NCBI RefSeq assembly: GCF_018397995.1
Contig: NZ_BBQH01000080.1
Location: 1 to 64,000 of the forward strand
Direction: 5' to 3'
Source of the DNA: Rhizomonospora bruguierae
GTDB lineage: Bacteria > Actinomycetota > Actinomycetes > Mycobacteriales > Micromonosporaceae
Length of the DNA stretch: 64,000 bases
Part shown: positions 8,164-16,664 of the stretch, in pieces
Numbering within the stretch: the first letter of the stretch is position 1
How the letters are laid out: each line of letters starts with the position of its first letter
Translations under genes and position numbers: made by a program
The notes under the pieces: model-generated
Seen by the model: only the letters and a program-made list of their open reading frames with translations
What the model was told of the DNA's origin: nothing
The model's database searches: none

Positions 8164-9357
8164 ATGATTTCTGCGACCCGGCGCCAGTTCATGGCCGGCA
8201 CCGCGGCGGCGGTGACCGCGGTGGCCACCGCCCAGGTCGCCGGCGCGCGGGCCGCGGCCGGCGCGGCGACCGGCGGCACGCTCGTACACGTGTTCCTCCA
8301 CGGCGGCCTGGACGGGCTGAGCCTCGTCGCGCCCGCGAAGGACCCGGTGCTCGCGACGCTACGGCCGAACCTGCTGCTCGGGAGCGACTCGCTGCCGCTG
8401 CCCCGGGGCTTCCGGCTGACCGGCGCGTTCAAGCCGCTGGCGAGTTACCTGGGATCGGGGCACCTGGCGTTCATCCCGGGGGTCTCGGATCCGCGCATCT
8501 CACGCAGCCACTTCCAGGCACAGGATGTCTGCCACCTCGGCGGGCTGCCGGGCGAGACCGACGGCCGGGGCTGGCTGGACGCCCTGGTGAACCTGCTCGG
8601 CGGCGGTACCGTGCTGCGCGGCGTCGCCATCGGTGCCACGCTGCCCCGATCGCTGGTCGGCACCGGGAACGCCGCCGCGCTGACCGCTGTGGACTCGCTG
8701 CGGCTGGACGGTGACGCCCGGTACGCGGACGCGACCGCCGAGGCGCTGCGGGGCCTGTTCACCGGCATCGACCACCCGGCGGAGCACACCGTGCGCTCCG
8801 CCCTGGCCGCCGTGGAAACGGCCCGGCGGGTCGCCCCGCCGGCCGATGCGGCCGGGTACGACGGTGCCGCGGGTGCCGCACTGCGGCAGGTCGCCCGGCT
8901 CATCAAGGGCGGGGCCGGCGTGCGGGTGGCGACCGTCGCGGTCGGCGGCTTCGACACCCACGAGAACCAGGGCACCGGGCCGGGCGGCTACCTGTACGGC
9001 CGGCTGAACGACCTGGCCACGGCGCTGGCGGCGTTCTTCGACGACCTCGGCGACCGGCGGGCGGAGGTGACCGTGATGATCTCCAGCGAGTTCGGCCGGC
9101 GGGTAGCGGAAAACGGACGCGGCTGCGACCACGGCCACGGCGGCGTGATTTCCGTACTGTCCGGCAGGAGGCTGGCCGGACCGCTCCTGGGCGCCTGGGA
9201 CGGCCTGGCCGAACTGGACAATGGAGACGTTCCGGAGTTCACCAACATGTTCGACGTGTTCGGATCCGTCGCGCAGGGCCGGTTCGCGTTGACCACCGGT
9301 GAGGTGCAGCAGATGTTCCCGCACCGCAGGTTCACACCGATCGAGCTGTACGCGTGA
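8164..9357 (+). CDS. DUF1501 family protein, Tat-secreted
   Basis: A 397-residue protein beginning MISATRRQFMAG, a clear twin-arginine signal (TRRQFM) followed by an Ala-rich hydrophobic segment to about residue 37. The mature part belongs to the DUF1501 family, related to the alkaline-phosphatase/sulfatase superfamily: VHVFLHGGLDGLS near the start, HFQAQDVCHLGG, VGGFDTHENQG, VMISSEFGRR and DHGHGGV carry conserved Asp/His residues. It pairs with the preceding DUF1800 gene, a combination seen across bacteria. The enzymatic activity is unproven. The next start (GTG 9354) overlaps its stop codon. Confidence 0.85.
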   Translation: MISATRRQFMAGTAAAVTAVATAQVAGARAAAGAATGGTLVHVFLHGGLDGLSLVAPAKDPVLATLRPNLLLGSDSLPLPRGFRLTGAFKPLASYLGSGHLAFIPGVSDPRISRSHFQAQDVCHLGGLPGETDGRGWLDALVNLLGGGTVLRGVAIGATLPRSLVGTGNAAALTAVDSLRLDGDARYADATAEALRGLFTGIDHPAEHTVRSALAAVETARRVAPPADAAGYDGAAGAALRQVARLIKGGAGVRVATVAVGGFDTHENQGTGPGGYLYGRLNDLATALAAFFDDLGDRRAEVTVMISSEFGRRVAENGRGCDHGHGGVISVLSGRRLAGPLLGAWDGLAELDNGDVPEFTNMFDVFGSVAQGRFALTTGEVQQMFPHRRFTPIELYA

Positions 9358-10763
9358 GCGCGGCCCGCCGCACCACCCGGCAGAGCCGGCGCGCCGCCAC
9401 CGGCGTGGTGGCCCGCGCCGCCCGGCCGGCGGAGGTGCCCGCGCAGCGCGGCAGCGTGCCCCGGCACGCCGTCACCGCGATCCTGTGGATCGGGCTGGTC
9501 GCCGCCGTCGCGCCGTGGTGGGTGCAGACCAGGCCGGAGGATCTGGCCGGCTCCGGCGCGCTGCTGACCGCCGGCGGCCGGATCACCGGCCTGGTCGCCG
9601 GCTACCTGCTGCTCACGCAGGTGCTGCTGATGAGCCGGCTGCGCGTGCTGGACCGCTGGGTCGGCGAGGAGCGGCTGGTTCGGCTGCACCGCGAACTCGG
9701 CGGCGCGCTCGTGGTCGCGCTGATCTTCCACGTGGTGCTCACCGTGTACGGGTACGCCGCGCTGGACCGGGTCGGCCCGGTCCGGGAGAGCGTTACCCTG
9801 CTCACCGACTACGAGGACATGATCAGCGCCACGGTCGCCGGCGGGATCATGGTCGCCACCGGGCTGCTCGCGATCCGGTTCATCCGCAACGCCATGCCGT
9901 ACGAACTGTGGAAGCTGCTGCACGCCACCACATACCTGGTGCTGCTGTTCGGGTACGGGCACCAGTTCGCGCTCGGCCAGCAGCTGTTCCGCCCCGGGCC
10001 GTCCCGAACGTTCTGGATCGGCCTGTACGGGCTGGTCCTGCTGTGCCTGTTCTGGGGCCGGGTGGTCGTGCCGCTGGGGCTGAACCTGCGCCACCGGTTC
10101 CAAGTGGCGGACGTGGTGGCCGAGAGCCCCGGCGTCATCTCCATCTACCTGACCGGGCGCCGCCTGGACCTGCTCCACGTGCGCGCCGGCCAATACTGCC
10201 GGTGGCGGTTCCTCACCTCCGGGTGCTGGTGGCAGGCGCACCCGTTCTCGCTGTCGGCCGCCGGTAACGGGCGCTGGCTGCGGCTCACCGTGAAGATCGT
10301 CGGCTCGCACACCGAGGATCTCCAGGACCTGCGCCCCGGCACGCGGGTCTGGACCACCCCGCCGGCCGGCGAGTTCACCGCCGAGCGGCGCACCCGCCCG
10401 CGCGCCCTGCTGATCGCCGGCGGCACCGGCATCGCGCCGATCCGGGCGCTGCTGGAGGAGTTGCCGGAGGGCGCCGCCGTGATCTACCGGGCGAAAGCCG
10501 TCGAGGACATCCTGTTCCGCCAGGAACTGGACTGGCTGGCCGACGCCCGCCGCGCCGACCTGTGGTACGTCCTGGGCGACCGCGACGATCCCGGGCCGCG
10601 CTCGGTCTTCACCGTCAAGGGACTGCGGCAACTGGTCCCCGACCTGGCCGCCCGGGACGTGTACCTCTGCGGCCCGGACGGGCTGATCCGCTCCTGCCAA
10701 CGGATCCTGCGCCGGGCCGGGGTGCCCCGCCGGCAGGTCCACACGGCCGCCTTTGAATTTTGA
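9354..10763 (+). CDS. Ferric-reductase-like haem/flavin membrane oxidoreductase
   Basis: A 469-residue protein. An N-terminal membrane domain (about residues 40-240) carries four histidines, His112, His126, His190 and His203, spaced as in two bis-His haem pairs of the ferric reductase/NOX family. A ferredoxin-NADP+ reductase-type module follows: the FAD-binding motif HPFSLS (296-301), the nucleotide-binding GGTGIAP (356-362) and CGPDG (439-443). Electrons from cytoplasmic NAD(P)H would pass through FAD and haems to the outer face. It starts with GTG overlapping the DUF1501 stop (GTGA). Its neighbours, an FMN-binding protein and ApbE, suggest that the external acceptor is a covalently flavinylated protein rather than free iron. 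Confidence 0.88.
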   Translation: MSAARRTTRQSRRAATGVVARAARPAEVPAQRGSVPRHAVTAILWIGLVAAVAPWWVQTRPEDLAGSGALLTAGGRITGLVAGYLLLTQVLLMSRLRVLDRWVGEERLVRLHRELGGALVVALIFHVVLTVYGYAALDRVGPVRESVTLLTDYEDMISATVAGGIMVATGLLAIRFIRNAMPYELWKLLHATTYLVLLFGYGHQFALGQQLFRPGPSRTFWIGLYGLVLLCLFWGRVVVPLGLNLRHRFQVADVVAESPGVISIYLTGRRLDLLHVRAGQYCRWRFLTSGCWWQAHPFSLSAAGNGRWLRLTVKIVGSHTEDLQDLRPGTRVWTTPPAGEFTAERRTRPRALLIAGGTGIAPIRALLEELPEGAAVIYRAKAVEDILFRQELDWLADARRADLWYVLGDRDDPGPRSVFTVKGLRQLVPDLAARDVYLCGPDGLIRSCQRILRRAGVPRRQVHTAAFEF

Positions 10764-10809
10764 GCCCCCGAGACCCGGCCGCTTTCGACCCTTCTAGGAG
10801 TCCACCCGC

Positions 10810-11304
10810 ATGCGTCGCGCAGTTCTCGCCATCACCGGCCTGGCCGTCGGCACGCCGCTACTGGTGGCGCTGAAGCTCGGGGCGGCGGCCCCGCCGGCGA
10901 CCGCCGACGCCACAGCCGCTTCGAACACGCAAGGGCCCACACCCACCGGCACCGGGAAGGGCGCCAAGTCGACGCCCACCAAGGCGGCCCCCACGAAGGC
11001 CCCCGCCAAGAAGCCGGCCGGCACCCGCACCGTCGCGGGCACCCCGCAGGACAGCCCGTACGGCACCGTCAAGGTTCAGGTGGTGCTCGACGGCAACAAG
11101 ATCACCGACGTGCAGGCGGTCCAGCTGCCGCAGACCGAGCCGCGCTCGATCTCGCTGAACGAGCGGGCCATCCCCCAGCTGCGCAAGGAGGTCCTGGCGA
11201 AGCAGAGCGCCGACGTGGACACCGTCTCCGGCGCCACGTTCACCAGCGAGGGATACCTGAACTCGCTCCAGGCCGCCCTGGACGCGGCCGGGGTCGGTGC
11301 CTGA
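10810..11304 (+). CDS. Secreted/anchored FMN-binding domain protein (ApbE substrate)
   Basis: A 164-residue protein with an N-terminal hydrophobic segment (residues 4-30), a Thr/Lys/Pro-rich linker (about 35-75) and a C-terminal FMN-binding domain. The flavinylation motif D137-T-V-S-G-A-T143 is intact, with Thr143 the expected site of covalent FMN attachment. AGGAG lies just upstream of the ATG. It lies between the haem/flavin reductase and the ApbE transferase, and its stop overlaps the apbE start. It probably receives electrons from the reductase on the extracytoplasmic side; the final acceptor is unknown. Confidence 0.88.
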   Translation: MRRAVLAITGLAVGTPLLVALKLGAAAPPATADATAASNTQGPTPTGTGKGAKSTPTKAAPTKAPAKKPAGTRTVAGTPQDSPYGTVKVQVVLDGNKITDVQAVQLPQTEPRSISLNERAIPQLRKEVLAKQSADVDTVSGATFTSEGYLNSLQAALDAAGVGA

Positions 11305-12064
11305 GGCGCGCCTGCTGCGCCCGGGCCTGCGCCGGGTGGAGCAGGTGATGGGCACCGCGATCAGCCTCGACATCGCCGACCCGCTGCCGCCGGAGCGCCT
11401 GGAGCGCCTCGCCGACCAGGTCTTCACCTGGATGCGCGAGGTCGACCAGCGGTTCAGCACCTACCGCGACGACAGCGAGGTCAGGCGCCTGGACCGGGGC
11501 GACCTGCGGGCCGAGGACGCCTCCGCCGGGCTGCGTCACGTGCTGGACCGGTGCGCCGCCCTCTGGCGCGAGACCGGCGGGTACTTCGACGCGCACGCCG
11601 GCGGCCACCTCGACCCGTCCGGCTACGTGAAGGGCTGGGCCGTGCAGGTGGCCTCGGACCGGCTGGCCCGCCTGGGCGCCGCCAACCACTGCCTGAACGC
11701 GGGCGGCGACGTCCGCGTCCGCGGCGTGGCCGAACCGGGCCGCCCCTGGCGCGTCGGCATCCGCCACCCGTGGGACCCCCGGCACACCTGCCTGATCGTC
11801 ACCGGCACCGACCTGGCCGTGGCCACCTCCGGGGTGTACGAGCGCGGCCATCACGTCCTCGACCCGCACCCCGGCGAGCCGGCCACCGGCCTGCGCTCGG
11901 TCACCGTCGCCGGCCCCGACCTCGGCGACGCGGACGCCTACGCCACCGCCGCCCTGGCGATGGGCGTCCCCGGTCTGGACTGGGTGAGCCGGCTACCAGG
12001 GTACGAATGCGCCGTGGTCACGGACGACGGCGAGCTGTACCGCTCCCCCGGCCTGCCCACATAG
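11297..12064 (+). CDS. apbE: FAD:protein FMN transferase ApbE
   Basis: A 255-residue ApbE family enzyme. Visible features are the N-terminal VMGTAISLDI strand, FSTYRDDSEV, DPSGYVKGWAVQ, LNAGGDVRVRG and the C-terminal metal-binding region ATSGVYERGHHVLDPHPGEPA. It transfers FMN from FAD to Thr in the D-x2-SGAT motif, and the preceding gene encodes just such a protein. It is shorter than typical lipoprotein ApbEs (about 330 residues) and lacks a signal peptide, as in many actinobacterial members. The GTG start at 11297 overlaps the previous stop; a strong terminator follows directly. Confidence 0.9.
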   Translation: MPEARLLRPGLRRVEQVMGTAISLDIADPLPPERLERLADQVFTWMREVDQRFSTYRDDSEVRRLDRGDLRAEDASAGLRHVLDRCAALWRETGGYFDAHAGGHLDPSGYVKGWAVQVASDRLARLGAANHCLNAGGDVRVRGVAEPGRPWRVGIRHPWDPRHTCLIVTGTDLAVATSGVYERGHHVLDPHPGEPATGLRSVTVAGPDLGDADAYATAALAMGVPGLDWVSRLPGYECAVVTDDGELYRSPGLPT

Positions 12065-12069
12065 GACTG

Positions 12070-12109
12070 GGGCGTGCGGCGGGGCGCCGGCATGCCCCGC
12101 CGCACGCCC
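12070..12109 (+). terminator. Strong hairpin terminator closing the ApbE operon
   Basis: A 16-bp perfect stem: GGGCGTGCGGCGGGGC at 12070-12085 and its complement at 12094-12109, with an 8-nt loop, beginning 6 nt after the apbE stop. It defines the 3' end of the DUF1800-to-ApbE transcript. Confidence 0.8.
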
Positions 12110-12167
12110 CGCCCCGCCCCGCCGAAACCGTTGGCGGCGGCATCGTCCAAGCGCTTACTGTCGCCGG

Positions 12168-13172
12168 ATGGCGCGGGGGACGGTGGACGTGGCGGATCTG
12201 GGCGGCCTGGTGCGGGAGGCGTTCGGGGCGGGGCGGCGGGCCGAGACGGTCGAGCGGCTGCGGGGCGGTACCGCGAAGGGCGTGTACCGGGTCCGGCTGG
12301 ACGACGGCGGCACCGCGATCCTATACGCCTGGGGCGCCGCGGAGAGCTACTGGCCCGGCGCCGGCAACGAGGACCCCGCGCTGCCGTTCTCGGGCGCCAG
12401 CAGCCTGGACCTGTTCGTTGCCGGCCGGGCCGCGCTGGATTCGGCCGGGGTGCGCACGCCACGGGTGTACGCGGCGGACCGGGAGCGGAGCCTGGCGCTC
12501 GTCGAGGACGTGCGGGGCGGCACCCTGGAGGCGCTGCTCGAGCGGGGCCGGCATCCGGCGCTGGACGGCCTGGCCGCCGCGCTCGCGGCGATGCGGCAGC
12601 ATCGGTCCGGCCGGCTCGGCAGGCCCAGCTACCCGGCCGGGCCGGCGGCGTCCTGCGCGCAGATCATCCTTGAGCGGGCGCTCAGGCAGCTCGGCGAGGC
12701 CGCCCGCCGGGTCGAACGGATCCACGCGGTGCGGGAGCGGGTGGTGGACACCCTGCACGCCCTGGCCGACGACATCCAGCCCCGCGACCGGTACGGGTTG
12801 GTGCACGGCGAACTGGGGCCGGACCACGTCCTCATCGACGCCGCCACCCAGGAGCCGGTCCTGATCGACCTGGACGGGGTGCTGTTCTTCGACGTGGAGT
12901 GGGAGCACGCGTTCCTGGAGCTGCGCTTCGGCGATCACTACCCGACCCTGCGGCTGCCGGGCCTGGACGAGGCGCGGCTGCGGCTCTACCGACTGGCGCA
13001 GGCGGTGTCGCTGGTCGCCGGGCCGCTACAGCTGCTCGACGGGGACTTCCCGGACCGCGCCTTCATGCTCCAGGTCGTGGAATGGAACATCGCCCGGGTG
13101 CTAGGGCTCTCGGACGGCGTCCAGGGCCAGATACCCGCGGGACGCCGTGCCGGGCCGGGTCCGACGCGATGA
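12168..13172 (+). CDS. Aminoglycoside phosphotransferase-like kinase
   Basis: A 334-residue protein with the protein-kinase-like fold of the APH family. It shows a Gly-rich N-lobe (LRGGTAKGVYRVRLDDGG), the catalytic loop VHGELGPDHVLID (H-G-x-x-x-x-D-H variant) and the metal-binding VLIDLDGVLFFDVEWEHAF. Substrates of this large family range from antibiotics to sugars and choline; nothing here points to resistance. The start at ATG 12168 is supported by a -10-like TACTGT at 12156-12161, exactly 6 nt upstream, implying a leaderless mRNA. It is a single gene flanked by the ApbE terminator and serA. Confidence 0.75.
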   Translation: MARGTVDVADLGGLVREAFGAGRRAETVERLRGGTAKGVYRVRLDDGGTAILYAWGAAESYWPGAGNEDPALPFSGASSLDLFVAGRAALDSAGVRTPRVYAADRERSLALVEDVRGGTLEALLERGRHPALDGLAAALAAMRQHRSGRLGRPSYPAGPAASCAQIILERALRQLGEAARRVERIHAVRERVVDTLHALADDIQPRDRYGLVHGELGPDHVLIDAATQEPVLIDLDGVLFFDVEWEHAFLELRFGDHYPTLRLPGLDEARLRLYRLAQAVSLVAGPLQLLDGDFPDRAFMLQVVEWNIARVLGLSDGVQGQIPAGRRAGPGPTR

Positions 13173-13300
13173 CCTCGCGGACGGCCGGGAACAGCGCCTA
13201 AATTACCCGCCGTTACGGACGCCACAGCGGTACCACCGGGACCGGTATGTGGGAGCCGGTACCGTTGATCCGGCTCTGTCAAGCGAGTGATCGGGAAATC

Positions 13301-14506
13301 ATGGACAAGGTACGTGTCCTGCTGCTGGAGAACATCCACCCGGACGCCGTCGCCCGGCTGGAGTCCGAGGGCTACCTCGTCGACACGCTGCCCGGGGCGC
13401 TGGACGAGGACGAGCTGATCGCGCGGATCAACGGCGTCCAGCTGCTCGGCATCCGGTCCAAGACGAAGGTGACCGCCCGGGTGATCGAGGCCGCGCCGCA
13501 GCTCGTGGCGATCGGCGCGTTCTGCATCGGCACCGACCAGATCGACCTGGCGGCGGCCTCCCGGTCCGGCGTGGCGGTGTTCAACGCCCCGTTCTCGAAC
13601 ACCCGCAGCGTGGTCGAGCTGGCCCTGGCCGAGATCATCGCGATGACCCGCCGGCTGACCGAGAAGAACAAGGCGATGCACGAGGGCGTCTGGGACAAGG
13701 CCGCCGACGGCAGCCACGAGGTCCGCGGCCGCAGCCTCGGCATCGTCGGGTACGGCAACATCGGCACCCAGCTGTCGGTGCTGGCCGAGGCGCTGGGCAT
13801 GCGGGTCTACTTCTACGACACCGCGGACAAACTCGCCCTGGGCAACGCGCAGCGCTGCGACACCCTGGACGAGTTGCTGGAGATCGTGGACGTGGTGACC
13901 CTGCACGTCGACGGCCGCCCCGGCAACAGCGGCTTCTTCGGCGAGGCGCAGTTCGCGAAGATGCGCCCGCAGAGCCTGTTCCTGAACCTGTCCCGTGGCT
14001 TCGTCATCGACCACGCCGCGCTGCGCGAACACATCGCCTCCGGCCACCTGGCCGGCGCCGCCGTGGACGTGTTCCCGAAGGAGCCGAAGGGGCGCGGCGA
14101 ACAGTTCCACTCGCAACTGCGCGGCCTGCCCAACGTCATCCTCACCCCGCACATCGGCGGCTCGACCGAGGAGGCCCAGGCGGACATCGGTGGCTTCGTG
14201 GCGAACAAGCTCACCATGTACGTGCGCGAGGGCAACACCACGCTGAGCGTGAACCTGCCCCCCATCGCGCTGCCGATGCAGGGCGCCCAGCACCGCACCG
14301 CCTACCTGCACGCCAACACCCCCGGCGTGCTGGCGCAGGTCAACAGCGTGCTCGCCGAGCACCGGGTCAACGTCGAGGGCCAGGTCCTGGCCACCCGCGG
14401 CGAGTACGGCTACCTGCTGACCGACATCGGCGCCGACTACGCCGACGAGGTGGTCACCCGGCTGGAGGCGATGCCGCAGACCGTCCGCCTGCGGGTCCTC
14501 TCGTGA
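13301..14506 (+). CDS. serA: D-3-phosphoglycerate dehydrogenase, ACT-domain type
   Basis: A 401-residue enzyme of the short PGDH type (E. coli SerA-like, about 410 residues). Features: substrate-binding domain with SKTKVTARVIE; NAD-binding GIVGYGNIGTQ near residues 148-158; catalytic Arg in LNLSRGFVIDHAAL, Glu in DVFPKEP, His in LTPHIGGST; C-terminal ACT domain (HANTPGVLAQVNSVLAEH) for serine feedback. It oxidises 3-phosphoglycerate to 3-phosphohydroxypyruvate, the first step of serine synthesis. The ATG at 13301 is chosen because the family begins near VRVLLLENIHP. A D-2-hydroxyglutarate-dehydrogenase-like gene follows 73 bp downstream; see findings. Confidence 0.9.
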   Translation: MDKVRVLLLENIHPDAVARLESEGYLVDTLPGALDEDELIARINGVQLLGIRSKTKVTARVIEAAPQLVAIGAFCIGTDQIDLAAASRSGVAVFNAPFSNTRSVVELALAEIIAMTRRLTEKNKAMHEGVWDKAADGSHEVRGRSLGIVGYGNIGTQLSVLAEALGMRVYFYDTADKLALGNAQRCDTLDELLEIVDVVTLHVDGRPGNSGFFGEAQFAKMRPQSLFLNLSRGFVIDHAALREHIASGHLAGAAVDVFPKEPKGRGEQFHSQLRGLPNVILTPHIGGSTEEAQADIGGFVANKLTMYVREGNTTLSVNLPPIALPMQGAQHRTAYLHANTPGVLAQVNSVLAEHRVNVEGQVLATRGEYGYLLTDIGADYADEVVTRLEAMPQTVRLRVLS

Positions 14507-14579
14507 GCGCGCGCAGCGCCCGGCGCCTGTCGGCCGGGGGCCGGCGGTCGCGCCACAGCCGCGAGCGCGGGCGGGCCCA

Positions 14580-15938
14580 GTGAGCGACCTTGTCGAGCGG
14601 CTGCGCGAGGTGGTCGGCGCGGCCTTCGTGCTCACCGACCCGGACCTGCGCGCCGGCTACGAGACCGACTGGACGGGCCGGTTCACCGGCGCCGCCCGCT
14701 GCGTGGTCCGCCCGGCCGACACCGCCGAGGTGGCCGCCGTGGTGCGGGCGTGCGCCGAGGCGGGCGTCCCGCTGACCGTGCAGGGCGGCAACACCGGCCT
14801 GGTCGGCGGCGGCGTCCCGGCCGGCACCGGCGACGTGCTGCTCAGCCTCACCCGCCTGACCGCCCTGGACGACGTCGACCCGGTCGAGGCCCAGGTGACC
14901 GCCGGCGCCGGCGTCACCCTGGAACGCCTCCAGGCCCACGCCCGCGCCGCCGGCCTCGACTTCGGCGTCGACCTCGCCGCCCGCTCCGCCGCCACCATCG
15001 GCGGGATGGTCGCCACCAACGCCGGCGGCATCCGGGTGCTGCGGTACGGCAGCATGCGCGAGCAGCTCACCGGCATCGAGGCCGTCCTGCCGGACGGCTC
15101 CGTCGTCAGCCGCCTCGCCGGCCTGGCCAAGGACAACACCGGGTACGACCTCACCCACCTGCTCACCGGCAGCGAGGGCACCCTCGCGGTCATCACCCGG
15201 GTACGGGTACGCCTGGTGCCGCTGCCGCCCGCGCGGGCGGTGGCGCTGGTCGCGGTGGACGGCACCGAGGGCGCCCTGTCCCTGCTCGCCGCCGCCCGCT
15301 CCCGGCTCGCCGCGCTCGCCGCCCTGGAGCTGTTCTACGCGGACGGCCTCGCGCTCGTACGCGCGCACGGCAACCTGTCGGCACCGTTCGCGCAGGAGTA
15401 CCCGGTGTACGTGGTCGTCGAGGCGGCCGGCGCCACCGACCCGACCGACGACCTGTTGGAACTGCTCTCCGACTGCGACGCCGTCCAGGACGCCACCGTC
15501 GCCTCGGACGCCGCCGGGCGCGCCCGCCTGTGGGCGTACCGGGAAACGCACACCGAGGCCATCAACGCGGCCGGAGTGCCGACGAAGCTGGACGTGTGCG
15601 TGCCGCTCCGGGAACTACCCGGGCTGGTCGAGGCGCTACCGGCAGCGGTTGCCGCGGCTGCCCCCGAGGCCCGGACGATCGTGTTCGGGCACCTCGGCGA
15701 GGGCAACCTGCACGTGAACGTGCTCGGCGCGGGTGACCGGGCCGAAGAGGTCACGGACGCGGTGCTGAAGCTGGTGGCCGACCGGCGCGGGAGCATCAGC
15801 TCCGAGCACGGCGTCGGGCGGGCCAAGGCTCGGTGGTTGGGACTGTCGCGGGCGCCGCAGGAGATCGCGGCGATGCGTGCCATCAAGGGTGCCCTCGACC
15901 CGGCCGGCCTCCTCAACCCCGGCGTCCTGTTCCCCTAG
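14580..15938 (+). CDS. FAD-linked oxidoreductase, D-2-hydroxyglutarate dehydrogenase-like
   Basis: A 452-residue flavoprotein of the GlcD/D2HGDH/D-lactate dehydrogenase family (VAO fold). The FAD-binding PP-loop region reads VQGGNTGLVGGGVPAG, followed by GGMVATNAGGIRVLRYG. The C-terminal cap carries the metal-ligand pattern IVFGHLGEGNLHVNV and the SSEHGVGRAK segment typical of the family. It oxidises a 2-hydroxy acid and passes electrons to a carrier. Placement next to serA fits the known coupling in pseudomonads, where PGDH reduces 2-oxoglutarate to D-2-hydroxyglutarate and a D2HG dehydrogenase recycles it. Specificity for D2HG is an inference from context and fold. Confidence 0.82.
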   Translation: MSDLVERLREVVGAAFVLTDPDLRAGYETDWTGRFTGAARCVVRPADTAEVAAVVRACAEAGVPLTVQGGNTGLVGGGVPAGTGDVLLSLTRLTALDDVDPVEAQVTAGAGVTLERLQAHARAAGLDFGVDLAARSAATIGGMVATNAGGIRVLRYGSMREQLTGIEAVLPDGSVVSRLAGLAKDNTGYDLTHLLTGSEGTLAVITRVRVRLVPLPPARAVALVAVDGTEGALSLLAAARSRLAALAALELFYADGLALVRAHGNLSAPFAQEYPVYVVVEAAGATDPTDDLLELLSDCDAVQDATVASDAAGRARLWAYRETHTEAINAAGVPTKLDVCVPLRELPGLVEALPAAVAAAAPEARTIVFGHLGEGNLHVNVLGAGDRAEEVTDAVLKLVADRRGSISSEHGVGRAKARWLGLSRAPQEIAAMRAIKGALDPAGLLNPGVLFP

Positions 15939-16104
15939 GAGCGTGTCTGGGTCTGCCGGTTCATAGACGTTGGTCTCGATACCGTCGCGGCTCGACCCTG
16001 CCCTGAACGCGCTCGACTCATACCGGGCCTCGCAGGCGTAGGGCCGCCACCTTCCAGCCGAAGTAATCGGACCGGACGAAGGCGCCCACCGGTAGGATGA
16101 AAGT

Positions 16105-16353
16105 ATGACCGTGAAGCTCAGCATCAGCGTGCCGGACGATGTGGCCGCCTACCTGCAGAATCAGGGCAACGCCTCGGCAGCCGTGACCGAAGCCGTCCGC
16201 CGCGTCCTCCCCGAGGCTCGGCGCGCGCGCCAGCGGGCGGCGGCGCAGGCATACGGGGAATACCTTCGCCACAGAACCGAACGGCGACTCGCGGACGATC
16301 AGGCATTGATTGAAAGCAGCAATGACATCGCGCTGCGTGACGCCCAGTGGTGA
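16105..16353 (+). CDS. Antitoxin of a MazEF-like toxin-antitoxin pair
   Basis: An 82-residue protein with a ribbon-helix-helix-like N-terminus (MTVKLSISVPDDVAAYL, then a helix ASAAVTEAVRRVL) and a charged, probably flexible C-terminal half (RTERRLADDQALIESSNDIALRDAQW) that would wrap the toxin. The ATG is preceded by the -10-like TAGGAT (16093-16098) at 6 nt, pointing to a leaderless mRNA. The last codons overlap the toxin start. RHH antitoxins normally autorepress, but no clear operator was recognised. Confidence 0.75.
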   Translation: MTVKLSISVPDDVAAYLQNQGNASAAVTEAVRRVLPEARRARQRAAAQAYGEYLRHRTERRLADDQALIESSNDIALRDAQW

Positions 16354-16664
16354 AGCGGGGCCAGATCTGGACCCTGCTGCGCGGAGGTAGCCAGTACCGC
16401 CTACTCGTCATCAGCAACGACGAGTACAACAGCGTCGAAGAACTGGCGATCTGGGCCCTCACAATCGTTCGCGACGTGCCGCACCCCAATCAGCTGGCCG
16501 TCCGCCTCGACCACGCCGATCCCCTCGCCGGCGCCTTCGTCAGAATCCATAGCGTCGTGCAGATCCTCGACCGCAGCACACTACGTGACAACCACGGCTT
16601 CGTCTCACACGAAACGATGACCGCAGTCGAGGAAGCCCTACGGGAGTTCCTCGAACTGCCATAA
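16347..16664 (+). CDS. MazF/PemK-family toxin (endoribonuclease-like)
   Basis: A 105-residue protein with the PemK/MazF SH3-like barrel pattern: the N-terminal VKRGQIWTLLRGG strand and loop, YRLLVISNDEYN, a central acidic/aromatic segment, and LDRSTLRDNHGFVSHETMTAVEEALREFL at the C-terminus. Family members cleave mRNA or rRNA. The variant lacks the canonical G-x-E-x-x-x-x-RP start seen in many MazF proteins, so activity is uncertain. The tandem GTG starts at 16347/16350 overlap the antitoxin stop, ensuring coupled translation. Confidence 0.75.
   Translation: MVKRGQIWTLLRGGSQYRLLVISNDEYNSVEELAIWALTIVRDVPHPNQLAVRLDHADPLAGAFVRIHSVVQILDRSTLRDNHGFVSHETMTAVEEALREFLELP

Noticed and set aside
8988-10742. 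584-codon minus-strand open frame opposite the ferric-reductase gene
   Set aside because: Low-complexity Gln/Asp/Arg sequence without motifs; antisense shadow.
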